Shown here piece after piece: positions 1-8,963 of a DNA stretch of 64,000 bases. The notes below the pieces were generated by a model, which did not search any database, was not told where the DNA came from, and saw only the letters and a list, made by a program, of their open reading frames with translations. Position 1 is the first letter of the stretch; each line of letters opens with the position of its first letter. The translations under genes and the position numbers were made by a program. Source of the DNA: Acidovorax sp. NB1 (lineage in GTDB: Bacteria > Pseudomonadota > Gammaproteobacteria > Burkholderiales > Burkholderiaceae_C); the NCBI RefSeq assembly GCF_005405905.1, contig NZ_BJHU01000025.1:62001-126000 (forward strand). Reading direction: 5' to 3'.

Positions 1-411
1 GGCATCATGGACGGGCGTGGCATTGCGGGCGCACTGGCCCTGGGCGCCCAGGCGGTGCAGATGGGCACGGCGTTTCTGACCTGCCCCGAATCGGCCATCG
101 GCCCCGCTTACCGCCAGGCGCTGACGCAGGCCGGGCCCACAGACACCCGCACCACGCGCATCTTCTCGGGCCGCCCGGCGCGGGGCATCGTCAACACCAT
201 GATGGATGCCCTGCGGGCCGATGAGCGCAGCGTGCCGCCCTACCCCGTGCAGAACGCGCTGACAGGCGCACTGCGCCGCGCGGCGGCCCAGGCGGGTCGG
301 GCCGACCATCTGTCGCTGTGGGCAGGCCAGGGCGTGGCCCAGGTACGCCCCATGCCTGCGGCCGAGCTGGTGGCGGTGCTGGCGCAAGAGCTGCTGGCAG
401 CCACCAACTGA
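1..411 (+). CDS. Nitronate monooxygenase-type flavoenzyme, 3' part only
   Basis: This is the C-terminal part of an FMN-dependent nitronate monooxygenase (2-nitropropane dioxygenase family); the 5' end lies before the window and the frame is already open at base 1. The visible start, GIMDGRGIAGALALGA, is the family's FMN phosphate-binding region, followed by the conserved QMGTAFL segment. Family members oxidise alkyl nitronates, and many bacterial paralogues have unknown substrates. The C-terminal helices (ALRADERSVPPYPVQNALT and onward) are typical. The stop codon at 409-411 is followed within two bases by a dispersed AT-rich repeat. The family call is firm; the substrate is unknown. Confidence 0.85.
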   Translation, partial: GIMDGRGIAGALALGAQAVQMGTAFLTCPESAIGPAYRQALTQAGPTDTRTTRIFSGRPARGIVNTMMDALRADERSVPPYPVQNALTGALRRAAAQAGRADHLSLWAGQGVAQVRPMPAAELVAVLAQELLAATN

Positions 412-412
412 C

Positions 413-479
413 GTTTGCTATATTTTTGATAGCTATTTGCGCTTATGCAGTGCGCGCAAACGGCTATTTTTGTCAAAAA
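413..479 (+). repeat. AT-rich dispersed intergenic repeat, copy 1
   Basis: This roughly 65-bp element has a left arm of the form GTTTGCTAT-Tn-GATAGC, a central pair of GCGC-containing half-sites that can fold back (TTGCGC...GCGCAA), and a right end ACGGC-TATTTTTG-TCAAAA. Ten further copies occur in the window. It begins two bases after the stop of the first gene. Confidence 0.8.
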
Positions 480-495
480 CTCAGGGGCTGCCCCG

Positions 496-1470
496 TCAGT
501 TTTTCCAGGGCAGCTCGCGCGCCGGGCCTTGGATGACCGGCGCCTGCGCATTCAGGGTCTCTCCCGCCAGCACGCGCTCGTACATGCGCAGGTAGTTGCG
601 CGCCATGCGCTCGGCGCCAAAGTGCTCGACCACATGCTGGTGGCAGGCGCGCGGGTCGAAGCGGTTGCCGCGCACTGCCTCGGCCAGCACGCTCGCCTCG
701 GCCGAAAGCACGCCACAGTGCAGGGGCACCAGCTCGGGCAGCGCGCCATAAGGCGTGGAAAACACCGGGCAGCCGAAGTACAGGCTCTCGATCACGGCCA
801 GCCCAAAGGGCTCGTGCCAGCGCACCGGAAAGATCAGCCCGCGCGAGGCATTGAGCAGCCCCGTCTTCTGCGTGCCACCCACCATGCCGTGGAAATGGAT
901 CTTGCGCGACAGCGTCCAGCGAAAGCCACGCTTGAAGTTGATGCGGTCGCCCCCCAGCACGTCCAGCTCCACACCCGCCAACTTGGCCACCTTGATGGCA
1001 CCGCGCACGTTCTTCACGCCCCAGGCCGCCTTGCCCAGGAAGTGGTAGTGCGGGCGCGGCAGGCTGAAATCGACCGGGCCATAGCCCGACCAGTCCAAGC
1101 CGTTGTAGACAAACTCGCTGGAGCCATAGCGCGCCGCATGGTCGCGCGAGAGGAACACCGTGTTGCGCGGCAGCGGCTTGGGCTTGCGCGCGTTGCCGTG
1201 TTCGGTCACCAGGTACGGCTTGGCCAACTCGGTGCGCGGGTTGAACTGGAAATGCGTGATGTCCACGTCGGCCGGGATCTGGCCCTCCCAGGGTTCGTCC
1301 GGCCGGATGGGCAGCACCTGGCCAAAGTCGCAGGTCGAGCCCTCGGGCACCAGATAGCTCACGCGGTGGCCTTGCTGCACCAGCGTCTTGCCCAGGTCCC
1401 AGATCACACGCTCGGTGCCGCCGTAGCCATAGACGGGGATAGGGGAGTTGTTGACCAGCAGGATGTGCAT
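496..1470 (-). CDS. Glycosyltransferase family 4
   Basis: This 324-residue protein is a GT-B fold glycosyltransferase. It opens with MHILLVNNSPIPVYGYGGTE, the usual first beta strand and glycine-rich loop of GT4 enzymes. Near residue 220 it has EPFGLAVIESLYFGCPVF, the E-x7-E nucleotide-sugar signature. It probably transfers a sugar to a surface polysaccharide or lipopolysaccharide core at the cytoplasmic membrane. The start at 1470 is preceded by GAGAGG, and upstream in-frame codons run into the GC-rich repeat. It follows the O-antigen ligase-like gene after about 190 bases. Donor and acceptor sugars cannot be told from sequence. Confidence 0.85.
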   Translation of the reverse strand: MHILLVNNSPIPVYGYGGTERVIWDLGKTLVQQGHRVSYLVPEGSTCDFGQVLPIRPDEPWEGQIPADVDITHFQFNPRTELAKPYLVTEHGNARKPKPLPRNTVFLSRDHAARYGSSEFVYNGLDWSGYGPVDFSLPRPHYHFLGKAAWGVKNVRGAIKVAKLAGVELDVLGGDRINFKRGFRWTLSRKIHFHGMVGGTQKTGLLNASRGLIFPVRWHEPFGLAVIESLYFGCPVFSTPYGALPELVPLHCGVLSAEASVLAEAVRGNRFDPRACHQHVVEHFGAERMARNYLRMYERVLAGETLNAQAPVIQGPARELPWKN

Positions 1471-1529
1471 CAAAAAGACCTCTCGTCTCGGTTTTCCAGG
1501 GCGCTGCACACGACCCAGAGCCCATGAGA

Positions 1530-1650
1530 CTGGCGCGGCCCCAGCCAGGGCAGCCGAGCAAGGGCCGCCCCGCAGCGAGGGCTGCGTCCCCCTGCCCGCG
1601 TTGCGCAGCAATGCGAGAGCGGGGGGAAGGCCCGTAGGGACTCAGGGGGG
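1530..1650 (-). repeat. GC-rich dispersed repeat, copy A (diverged)
   Basis: Read on the minus strand, it begins CCCCCTGAGTCCC just past the O-antigen ligase-like stop. It continues with CCTTCCCCC, GGGGGACGC and later GGCCGCGCCAG. The same order of blocks is found at 17988, 42552 and 43778, each time directly after a stop codon. This copy is longer and more diverged than the others. Confidence 0.6.
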
Positions 1651-1662
1651 TGTTTCTTCATT

Positions 1663-2916
1663 TCACAGAGGACGGGGGCAGCCCAGGCGCGCGCGCCGCT
1701 GGTGCAGCGCAGCCAGCACCAGCGGGCACATGAACAGATAGAACATGTTGCCGCTGTTGTGGGCCAAAAACACCTGCGTGAGGCCAAAACCGATGTACGA
1801 CAGCGGCAGCAGCACGCCCACCAGGCACAGCGACAGCGATTCGCGGTCCATCTTGCCCTCTGCATCGCGGATGCGCTGCGCGGTGGGCCAGAACATGGCC
1901 AGCGGAATGCCATAAAAGGCCATGAGCAGCAGCACGCCGGGCAAGCCACGCTTGGCGAACAAGTCCAGGATTTCGTTGTGTGCATGACCGAATTCGAGCA
2001 CCACGGGGTGGGCCAGTCCGGCCGCCACGCGCCGGGCCTTTTCTTCGGCGTACCCCGCCCGGCCCCAGCCGGTGAGGGGGCGGTCCCAGCCCATCTGCCA
2101 GGCCAGGCCCCAGTGCGCCAGGCGCTGGCCCACCGAGCTGCGGCCATCGCCATGCTGCTGGTAGGTTTGCACTTCCTGGCGGGCTTCGTCCACCCGCAGC
2201 TCCACCGCTGGCACCTGCGACAGCGCTGCCGCCGCGACCAACAAGGCGCACAGGCCCCAGTACACCCGGCGTTGGCCGGTGGTGCGCACCAGCAGCCAGG
2301 CACACACCGGCAGCAGCAGTACCAGGGCGAGCCAGCCGCCGCGCGACTGCGACAACACCGACCCGGCCACTCCCAGCACGATGGCGCTGGCCAGCAGCAG
2401 GCGCTGCCACAGCACCCAGCGCCGCCACTGCGCCACCAGCAGCAGGCCACTCATCACCGCCAGCAGCATGCTCAGGTTGCCGTACTGGATGGCGTTGGTG
2501 AAACCGCTGGCGCGCGGCAGGCCCATGACATAGGTCTGGTAGAGCCCCACCAGCCCGCTGCCCACGGCCCCGACAGCAATCCCCATCCACAGCCAGGCGG
2601 CACGGGGCTGGAAGGTCATCAGATAAAAGATGCAAGGCAGGGCCAGCAGGTACTTGACCGGGCGGTCCATGCTGCCCCAGCCCCAGGCGGTGCCCACATC
2701 CAGCAGCCACAGCGCGGCCATGCAGGAAAACGCGGCCGTCAGCCACCAGGCGGTGCGGGGCGCGGGGCGGCGCCACCACACCGGGGCGCTGGCCAGCGCG
2801 GCCAGCAGCAGCAGGGCTGCGCCATACGAATACCCCGAGGGCACACACAGCGCCAAACCCGGAACCATGAAGGCACCGATGCTTGCGCAGCGCCCCCACC
2901 AGCGTTGTGCACTCAT
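1663..2916 (-). CDS. O-antigen ligase/polymerase-like membrane protein (Wzy_C)
   Basis: This 417-residue protein has about ten to twelve hydrophobic segments and belongs to the O-antigen ligase (WaaL/Wzy_C) family. Such proteins join or polymerise O-polysaccharide units on the periplasmic side of the inner membrane. The large loop between residues about 225 and 310 contains RLAHWGLAWQMGWDRPLTGWG and a GHAHNEILDLFAKRGL segment; H-x-H-N-x-x-L is the family signature. Its ATG at 2916 overlaps the upstream glycosyltransferase stop (TGATG), so the two are translationally coupled. Ligase and polymerase cannot be separated by sequence alone. Confidence 0.8.
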   Translation of the reverse strand: MSAQRWWGRCASIGAFMVPGLALCVPSGYSYGAALLLLAALASAPVWWRRPAPRTAWWLTAAFSCMAALWLLDVGTAWGWGSMDRPVKYLLALPCIFYLMTFQPRAAWLWMGIAVGAVGSGLVGLYQTYVMGLPRASGFTNAIQYGNLSMLLAVMSGLLLVAQWRRWVLWQRLLLASAIVLGVAGSVLSQSRGGWLALVLLLPVCAWLLVRTTGQRRVYWGLCALLVAAAALSQVPAVELRVDEARQEVQTYQQHGDGRSSVGQRLAHWGLAWQMGWDRPLTGWGRAGYAEEKARRVAAGLAHPVVLEFGHAHNEILDLFAKRGLPGVLLLMAFYGIPLAMFWPTAQRIRDAEGKMDRESLSLCLVGVLLPLSYIGFGLTQVFLAHNSGNMFYLFMCPLVLAALHQRRARLGCPRPL

Positions 2917-3731
2917 CAACGGATCACCTTGTCGGTCAGGCTGTCACGGTCATAGTGCAGGGCGGCATACCGGAAGAAGCCCTCCAGCGCCACAAACAGG
3001 CAATACAGAAACCCGGCCCCGCCACACAAAAACCCCAGGCGGAACACATACAAGCGCAGGAACATGGAGAACCCCGAGGCCAGCCCGCGCAGCACGCCGC
3101 CCAGCTGGCCCTTCTCAGCACGTTTGGCGGCGCCCAGCATCACGTACTGCGTGAGCTTTTCCAGGCTGCCCCGCACCGTGGTGCGGGAGTAATGCAGCAG
3201 CCGCGCCCGGATCAAACGGCGCGGCACCGCCCCGCCGCCGGGCAGGGGCTGCAGTTCGGCCTGCTCGTGCACAACGCCAGTGAATTCCTTCACCAGCGCG
3301 CGCACGAACAGGCGCTCGATCTGCGACTGCGAGCGGAAATACTTGAGTTCGTGCCCATAGGCCACCATGCGCCAGCGGATGCTCCACACGGCCTGCTCGC
3401 CCGAACGCACGATGGCCTGCAGCTCCTGCGCGAACGCAGGCGTCATCACCTCGTCGGCGTCCAGAAAAAACACATAGTCGCCGCGTGACTGCGCGAGCAG
3501 GCGGTTGCGCTGCACGGCAAAACCCTGCCAGTCGGGATGGCTGTGGACTTCGGCACCTAGGCCCTGGGCAAGGGCCACGGTGTTGTCCGTGCTGCCGCTG
3601 TCCACCACCAGGAGCTGGTCAGCGAACGCAGCGCTCTTCAGGCAGGCCTCGATGCGGTGCGCCTCGTTGTGGGTCAGCACCGCCACGGTCAACGTGGGCG
3701 GCGCCGATGCGCCGCCAGTTGCAACTGGCAT
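2916..3731 (-). CDS. Glycosyltransferase family 2 (WaaE/KdtX-like)
   Basis: This 271-residue GT-A glycosyltransferase has a TVAVLTHNEAHRIEACL N-terminus, the VVDSGSTDNT nucleotide loop, and a FFLDADEVM metal-binding D-x-D. The layout resembles WaaE/KdtX, which adds a beta-linked glucose to the lipopolysaccharide inner core. The C-terminal 70 residues contain hydrophobic stretches (GFLCGGAGFLYCLFVAL) that could hold it at the membrane. The ATG at 3731 is preferred over an in-frame TTG at 3734. It lies 15 bases after the zinc-finger gene and overlaps the next gene, so it belongs to the ilvE operon. The exact sugar is unknown. Confidence 0.85.
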   Translation of the reverse strand: MPVATGGASAPPTLTVAVLTHNEAHRIEACLKSAAFADQLLVVDSGSTDNTVALAQGLGAEVHSHPDWQGFAVQRNRLLAQSRGDYVFFLDADEVMTPAFAQELQAIVRSGEQAVWSIRWRMVAYGHELKYFRSQSQIERLFVRALVKEFTGVVHEQAELQPLPGGGAVPRRLIRARLLHYSRTTVRGSLEKLTQYVMLGAAKRAEKGQLGGVLRGLASGFSMFLRLYVFRLGFLCGGAGFLYCLFVALEGFFRYAALHYDRDSLTDKVIR

Positions 3732-3746
3732 CAACCAATCAATCGG

Positions 3747-3959
3747 TCAATGGCCGGCGTGGACATGCTCGCCCGCTTTCAGGCGATAGACGGTGCCGCA
3801 ATAGGGGCACTTGGCCTCGCCGGTGCGGGCCACGTCCAGGTACACCTTGGGGTGGCTGTTCCACAGCTTCATGTCGGCCTTGGGGCTCGGGCAGAAGACA
3901 CCGCCTTGTGCATTCAGGTCTTTGGCCAGGAGTTCTACGGAAGCTTGCGACATGTTCAT
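3747..3959 (-). CDS. Small zf-CHCC zinc-finger protein
   Basis: This 70-residue protein has the zf-CHCC arrangement: C23, H36, then C51-x2-C54 in the segment CPYCGTVYRL. The fold is shared with the NDUFS6 accessory subunit of respiratory complex I. In bacteria it is a short stand-alone protein of uncertain role, commonly found beside ilvE and lipopolysaccharide glycosyltransferase genes in betaproteobacteria, as here. The ATG at 3959 overlaps the ilvE stop by one base (TGATG). A second ATG two codons on (3953) is also possible. Confidence 0.85.
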   Translation of the reverse strand: MNMSQASVELLAKDLNAQGGVFCPSPKADMKLWNSHPKVYLDVARTGEAKCPYCGTVYRLKAGEHVHAGH

Positions 3960-4897
3960 CAGACCTTGGTGAGCCAGTGGGCGTATTGGGGATTGCGGCC
4001 GCCGACGATGTCGAAGAAGGCGCTCTGGATTTTTTCGGTGATAGGGCCGCGCGATCCGCTGCCCAGTTCGATGCGGTCAAGTTCGCGGATGGGCGTGACT
4101 TCGGCGGCCGTACCGGTGAAGAAGGCCTCGTCGGCGATGTAGACCTCGTCGCGCGTGATGCGCTTTTGCACGATCTCCAGGCCCAGGTCCTTGGCGATGT
4201 GGAACACGGTGTTGCGGGTGATGCCATTCAGGGCGCCGGCCGACAGGTCGGGCGTGTAGATCACGCCGTTCTTGATCACAAAAATGTTCTCGCCAGCGCC
4301 TTCGCTCACGAAACCGCTGCTATCGAGCAGCAGGGCTTCGTCGTAGCCGTCGTCCAGCGCTTCCATGTTGGCCAGGATGGAGTTGGTGTAGTTGCTCACC
4401 GCCTTGGCCTGCGTCATGGTGATGTTGACGTGGTGGCGGGTGTAGCTGCTGGTCTTGACGCGGATGCCGCGCTTGAGGCCTTCTTCGCCCAGGTAGGCGC
4501 CCCAGGCCCAGGCAGCGACCATCAGGTGAATCTGGTTGCCCTTGGGCGAGACACCCAGCTTTTGCGAGCCGATCCAGGTCAATGGGCGCAGATAGCAGGA
4601 TTCGAGCTTGTTTTCGCGCACCACGGCCTTTTGGGCCTCGTTCACTTCTTCCTTGGTGAACGGGATCTTCATGCGCAGGATCTTGGCGCTGTTGAACAGG
4701 CGGTCGGTGTGCTCTTCGAGGCGGAAGATCGCCGTGCCGTTGGGGGTGTTATAGGCGCGAACGCCTTCGAAGGCGCCGCAGCCGTAGTGCAGGGTGTGGG
4801 TCAGCACATGGATCTTGGCGTCGCGCCAATCGACCATCTGGCCGTCCATCCAGATCTTGCCGTCACGGTCGGCCATCGAGGGAACTACGGGGCTCAT
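3959..4897 (-). CDS. ilvE: Branched-chain amino-acid aminotransferase
   Basis: The 312-residue product is a fold-type IV PLP aminotransferase that interconverts valine, leucine and isoleucine with their 2-oxo acids, using 2-oxoglutarate/glutamate. Conserved segments are THTLHYGCGAFEGVRAY near the N-terminus, the PLP lysine K165 within MTQAKAVSNY, and SGFVSEGAGENIF further on. Length and order match the IlvE group and not D-amino-acid transaminase. It is the first gene of a minus-strand unit that continues into the zinc-finger protein and surface-polysaccharide genes, apparently a historical and not a metabolic grouping. Confidence 0.95.
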   Translation of the reverse strand: MSPVVPSMADRDGKIWMDGQMVDWRDAKIHVLTHTLHYGCGAFEGVRAYNTPNGTAIFRLEEHTDRLFNSAKILRMKIPFTKEEVNEAQKAVVRENKLESCYLRPLTWIGSQKLGVSPKGNQIHLMVAAWAWGAYLGEEGLKRGIRVKTSSYTRHHVNITMTQAKAVSNYTNSILANMEALDDGYDEALLLDSSGFVSEGAGENIFVIKNGVIYTPDLSAGALNGITRNTVFHIAKDLGLEIVQKRITRDEVYIADEAFFTGTAAEVTPIRELDRIELGSGSRGPITEKIQSAFFDIVGGRNPQYAHWLTKV

Positions 4898-5012
4898 GGG
4901 AATCCTTTGGTTGCTGTGGGTCGCAAAACCGGGATTTTACGGGCCCCCAGCCCGCCGGGAACCGCCACCCGAGGGTGCAGTGCAGCAAACCCGCAGGTTC
5001 AGGGGTGGGGTG

Positions 5013-5432
5013 TCACCCCGCCGGAGGCGGGGCATCGGCATCTGCCTCAGGCCGCTCCAGCGTCCACTTCACCAGCTTGCCCTGGCGAAACTCACAGGTC
5101 ACGTGCGAACGGGTGCCGTCGGTCCAGCGGTAGATTTCCGGGTCCGCGCCTTCGGCAGACCGCAGCTCGCCCAGCGCCTGCGTCATGGCCACCACGTGCA
5201 TCAGGTTCACCCCCTCGGCCAGCCGTGCATTGAGCATCACGGCGCTGCCTACGTAGCCGATGGGGCGCTTGGCGGCCTTCTTCATCACATTGACCAGCCG
5301 CGTGAAGTGCAGCAGCGCCCACATGACCAGCCCGCCCACAACCGCCGCCACGCCTGCCCAGCCATAGGCCGAGAAACCAAAACCGATCAGGGCCACCGCC
5401 CCCAGGGGCACCAGGATGTTGCGCAAATTCAT
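5013..5432 (-). CDS. Small membrane protein of unknown function
   Basis: This predicted 139-residue protein has a hydrophobic N-terminus (ILVPLGAVALIGFGFSAYGW and AGVAAVVGGLVMWALLHF) that would form two membrane helices. A soluble part of about 90 residues follows (KRPIGYVGSAVMLNARL, then VTCEFRQGKLVKWTLERP). I do not recognise a characterised family. The start MNLRNIL at 5432 was chosen because the hydrophobic segment follows it directly; an alternative ATG at 5447 adds five residues. It lies between radA and ilvE on the same strand, 58 bases after radA, so co-transcription with radA is likely. Confidence 0.7.
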   Translation of the reverse strand: MNLRNILVPLGAVALIGFGFSAYGWAGVAAVVGGLVMWALLHFTRLVNVMKKAAKRPIGYVGSAVMLNARLAEGVNLMHVVAMTQALGELRSAEGADPEIYRWTDGTRSHVTCEFRQGKLVKWTLERPEADADAPPPAG

Positions 5433-5490
5433 GGGCCCGATTGTCATACGGCGGCGCACCGGCGGCGCTGTGGGCATTGCGTAGAGAGGG

Positions 5491-6870
5491 TTACAAGCCG
5501 CGGACCACGTCCATGGCCTCCTCCACACGCTCCACAGCGTGGATGGTCAGGCCCTCGATGGGCTTTTTGGGCGCGTTGGCCTTGGGCACCACGGCCACGC
5601 TGAAGCCCAGCTTGGCAGCCTCCTTCAATCGCTCCTGCCCCCGGGGCGCAGGCCGCACCTCGCCCGCCAGGCCTACCTCACCAAACGCCAGGAAGCCCCG
5701 GGGCAGCGCCTTGCCGCGCAGGCTGGAGGTGATGGACAACATCACCGCCAAGTCGGCCGCAGGCTCGCTAATGCGCACGCCGCCCACGGCGTTCACAAAC
5801 ACGTCCTGGTCCATGCAGGCCACGCCCGCGTGGCGGTGCAGCACGGCCAGCAGCATGGCCAGGCGGTCCTTGTCCAGGCCCACGCTCAGGCGCCGGGGGC
5901 TGGGGCCAGCGCTGTCCACCAGCGCCTGGATCTCGACCAGCATGGGACGCGTGCCTTCCAGCGTGACCATCACGCAGCTGCCGGGCACGGGCTCGGAATG
6001 TTGAGAAAGGAAGATGGCACTCGGGTTGCTCACGCCCTTGAGGCCCTTCTCGGTCATGGCGAACACGCCAATTTCGTTGACGGCGCCAAAGCGGTTCTTG
6101 ATGGCGCGCACCAGCCGGAACTGGCTGTGGGTGTCGCCTTCAAAGTACAGCACCGTGTCCACCATGTGCTCCAGCACGCGAGGACCGGCCAGCGCGCCCT
6201 CTTTGGTCACATGGCCCACCAGAATCACGGCGATGCCCGTGCCCTTGGCCATGCGCGTGAGGTGCGCCGCACATTCGCGCACCTGGGCGACCGAGCCCGG
6301 CGCGCTGGTGAGCTGGTCGGAATACGTGGTCTGGATGGAGTCGATGACCACCACGGCGGGCTGCGTGGCGTCCACCGTCGCCAATATCTTTTCGAGCTGG
6401 ATCTCGGCCAGCAGCTGCACCTGACTGCCCTCGATGCCCAGGCGCCGCGAACGCAGCGCCACCTGCGCGCCACTTTCCTCGCCTGTCACGTACAGCGTAG
6501 GCAGGCCCGCGCGCTGCAGCGCATCCATCGCCTGCAGCAGCAGGGTCGATTTGCCAATGCCCGGGTCGCCGCCAATCAGTACCACACCCCCTTCCACAAT
6601 GCCGCCGCCCAGCACGCGGTCCAGCTCGTCGATGCCGCTCGCGGTGCGCGCCACGTCCTGGGCCTCAATGGCGGCCAGCGGCATCACGGGCTGCGCGTGG
6701 GCCAGGCCGGCGTAGCCTTGCGGCGCGCTCAGGCGGTTCTTGCCCGGACCGGCCTCTGCCACCTGCTCGATCAGCGTGTTCCAGGCACCGCAGGCCGGGC
6801 ATTTGCCCAGCCAGCGCGGGCTGGTGCCGCCGCATTCGGTGCAAGTGAAGATGGTTTTGTCTTTGGCCAT
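5491..6870 (-). CDS. radA: DNA repair protein RadA (Sms)
   Basis: RadA is a RecA-like ATPase and helicase that promotes branch migration of recombination intermediates. The 459-residue protein has the expected parts: an N-terminal four-cysteine zinc finger (C10, C13, C24, C27), Walker A in GGDPGIGKSTLL, the RadA-specific KNRFG motif, and a C-terminal Lon-protease-like domain (RISEPAADLAVMLSI, then AFGEVGLAGEVRP). The start MAKDKTIFTC at 6870 matches the family's usual N-terminus, so in-frame codons further upstream are not used. Confidence 0.97.
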   Translation of the reverse strand: MAKDKTIFTCTECGGTSPRWLGKCPACGAWNTLIEQVAEAGPGKNRLSAPQGYAGLAHAQPVMPLAAIEAQDVARTASGIDELDRVLGGGIVEGGVVLIGGDPGIGKSTLLLQAMDALQRAGLPTLYVTGEESGAQVALRSRRLGIEGSQVQLLAEIQLEKILATVDATQPAVVVIDSIQTTYSDQLTSAPGSVAQVRECAAHLTRMAKGTGIAVILVGHVTKEGALAGPRVLEHMVDTVLYFEGDTHSQFRLVRAIKNRFGAVNEIGVFAMTEKGLKGVSNPSAIFLSQHSEPVPGSCVMVTLEGTRPMLVEIQALVDSAGPSPRRLSVGLDKDRLAMLLAVLHRHAGVACMDQDVFVNAVGGVRISEPAADLAVMLSITSSLRGKALPRGFLAFGEVGLAGEVRPAPRGQERLKEAAKLGFSVAVVPKANAPKKPIEGLTIHAVERVEEAMDVVRGL

Positions 6871-7033
6871 GGGAAGGGGATGGTCGGTGGGCACAGGCGC
6901 GGGTGGCCGACTATAGCGGCGCAGGCCCAGGAGTCGGCGCCCACCCTACCAAGCACCTATAGACCCCAGGCGCCGCGCCCCTACGATGGCGGGCTCGCCA
7001 CTCTGTCCGTCGGCATCGGCAAGAATGCACGCC

Positions 7034-7864
7034 ATGCACACACCCACCAACTCCTTCAAGCAGGCCCTGGCCCAGGGCGAAGCACAAATCGGCCTGTGGC
7101 TGGGCCTGGCCAATGCCTACACCGCAGAAATCCTTGCAGGCACCGGCTACGACTGGCTGCTGGTCGATGGCGAACATGCGCCCAACGACCTGCGCTCCAT
7201 CCTGCACCAGCTGCAGGCCATCGCCAGCGCCAGCAGCGCGCTGCCACCCGGCGCACGCGCACCCCACGCCGTCGCACGGGTGCCGGTGGGCGACACCGCC
7301 CTCATCAAGCAGTATTTGGACATCGGCGCACAAACCCTGCTAGTGCCCATGGTCGATACGCCCGAGCAAGCGCAGCAACTCGTGCGCGCCACGCGCTACG
7401 CGCCCGAGGGCGTGCGCGGCATGGGCAGCGCCCTGGCGCGCTCGTCGCGCTGGCAGGCTTACCCCCGCTATGTGCACGAGGCCAACCAGCAGGTCTGCCT
7501 GCTGGTGCAGGCCGAGACGGTGGAAGCCATGGCCAACCTCGATGCAATTGCCGCGACGCCCGGCGTGGACGGTGTGTTCATCGGCCCTGCCGACCTGTCG
7601 GCATCGATGGGCCACCCGGGCAACCCCGGGCACCCCGATGTGCAGGCCGCCATCCACGACGGCATAGCGCGCATCCTGCGCGCGGGCAAGGCACCGGGCA
7701 TCCTGGCCACCAACGAGGCCCAGGCGCGCCAGTGGCTGGCAGCCGGTGCGCTGTTTGTGGCCGTGGGGGTGGACACCATGCTGCTGACCAGCGCTGCACA
7801 GGCTCTGCTGGCGCGGTTTCGTACTGGCTCAGAAGCCGCCGCGCCACGGCCCGCAGGCTACTGA
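7034..7864 (+). CDS. HpcH/HpaI family aldolase
   Basis: This 276-residue class II pyruvate-type aldolase belongs to the HpcH/HpaI family. It retro-cleaves 4-hydroxy-2-oxo acids such as 4-hydroxy-2-oxoheptane-1,7-dioate to pyruvate and an aldehyde. Motifs visible are [29 protein letters not shown] (substrate loop and metal-site region), [21 protein letters not shown] with the metal-binding glutamate, and [14 protein letters not shown]. The start at 7034 gives a standard N-terminus; ATG codons at 6986 and 7025 are also in frame. No homoprotocatechuate genes are nearby, so the true substrate is open. panE-like follows after 46 bases. Confidence 0.88.
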   Translation: MHTPTNSFKQALAQGEAQIGLWLGLANAYTAEILAGTGYDWLLVDGEHAPNDLRSILHQLQAIASASSALPPGARAPHAVARVPVGDTALIKQYLDIGAQTLLVPMVDTPEQAQQLVRATRYAPEGVRGMGSALARSSRWQAYPRYVHEANQQVCLLVQAETVEAMANLDAIAATPGVDGVFIGPADLSASMGHPGNPGHPDVQAAIHDGIARILRAGKAPGILATNEAQARQWLAAGALFVAVGVDTMLLTSAAQALLARFRTGSEAAAPRPAGY

Positions 7865-7910
7865 CCCTTCTCTTCCCGACAACACACATAACAAGCAAGG
7901 ATCGACAAGC

Positions 7911-8888
7911 ATGAAAGCATGTATCTACGGCGCGGGCGCCATCGGCGGCTGGCTGGGCGTGGCCCTGGCACAGGCAGGCCACCCTGTGAGCCTGGTCGCG
8001 CGCGGCGCCACGCTGGCGGCGTTGCAGGCCGATGGCTTGCGCCTGCGCCGCCCCGACGGCACGGTGGCCCAGGTGGCGGTGACGGCAGCGGCCGACCCGG
8101 CAGCCCTCGGCGTGCAGGACCTGGTGGTGGTGGCCGTCAAGGCGCCCGGCCTGCCCGATGTGGCGCGCGCCATGGGCCCGCTGATCGGGCCCGACACCAT
8201 CGTGCTCACCGCCATGAACGGCGTGCCCTGGTGGTTTCTGGATGGTTTTGGCGGCGCCGCGCAGGGCCGTGCGCTCGCGTCGGTGGACGCAGGCGGCGTG
8301 ATCGCCAGCGCCCTCCCCACGCGCCATGTGGTGGGCAGCGTGGTGCACACCAGCTGCTCGCTGGAGGCGCCGGGTTTCGTCAAGCAGCATTTTGGCAACC
8401 GCCTCATCGTCGGCGAACCCGGCGGCCAGCGCAGTGCGCGCCTGCAGGCCCTGGCCGACACCTTGCAGCGCGGTGGCATCGACGTCGAGGTGAGCGACTG
8501 CATCCAGAAGGACATCTGGTTCAAGCTCTGGGGCAACCTCACCATGAACCCGATCAGCGCCCTGACCGGCGCCACCACCGACCGCATCCTGGACGATGAC
8601 CTGGTGCGCGGTTTTGTCTCGCACGTCATGCTCGAAGCCAAGGCCATCGGCGATCAGCTGGGCCTGCCGATCGACCAGCAGCCCGAAGACCGCCACGCCG
8701 TCACGCGCAAGCTGGGCGCGTTCAAGACCTCGATGCTGCAGGACGTGGAAGCAGGCAAGCCCATGGAGATCGACGCCCTGGTGGGCGCCGTGCGCGAGCT
8801 GGGCCAGATCACGGCTGTGCCCACTCCCCACACCGATGCGCTGCTGGGCCTGGTGCGGCTGATGGCGCGCACGCGGGGCCTGTACTGA
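7911..8888 (+). CDS. 2-dehydropantoate 2-reductase family protein
   Basis: The 325-residue product has an N-terminal Rossmann domain opening CIYGAGAIGGWLGVALA (the G-x-G-x-x-G dinucleotide site) and a helical C-terminal domain with the conserved lysine in DIWFKLWGNLTMNP. This is the architecture of ketopantoate reductase, which makes pantoate for coenzyme A with NADPH. Many Comamonadaceae carry several paralogues acting on other 2-oxo acids. Its position behind an aldolase, and not beside panB/panC, makes a role outside pantothenate synthesis possible. AAGGA precedes the ATG. Confidence 0.85.
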   Translation: MKACIYGAGAIGGWLGVALAQAGHPVSLVARGATLAALQADGLRLRRPDGTVAQVAVTAAADPAALGVQDLVVVAVKAPGLPDVARAMGPLIGPDTIVLTAMNGVPWWFLDGFGGAAQGRALASVDAGGVIASALPTRHVVGSVVHTSCSLEAPGFVKQHFGNRLIVGEPGGQRSARLQALADTLQRGGIDVEVSDCIQKDIWFKLWGNLTMNPISALTGATTDRILDDDLVRGFVSHVMLEAKAIGDQLGLPIDQQPEDRHAVTRKLGAFKTSMLQDVEAGKPMEIDALVGAVRELGQITAVPTPHTDALLGLVRLMARTRGLY

Positions 8889-8890
8889 AG

Positions 8891-8958
8891 AATTCAAGCC
8901 AAAAAGGCCGTTTGCGCGCGGCCCCATTGCCTTATAAGCTACATATTTAATAGCAAAC
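8891..8958 (-). repeat. AT-rich dispersed intergenic repeat, copy 2
   Basis: Read on the minus strand, it runs GTTTGCTATTAAATA...GTAGC, then GCGCGCAAACGGCC and TTTTTGGCTTGAATT. It fills the gap between the reductase stop (8888) and the glutathione transferase ATG (8964), leaving only five bases for a leader. Confidence 0.85.
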
Positions 8959-8963
8959 TATCC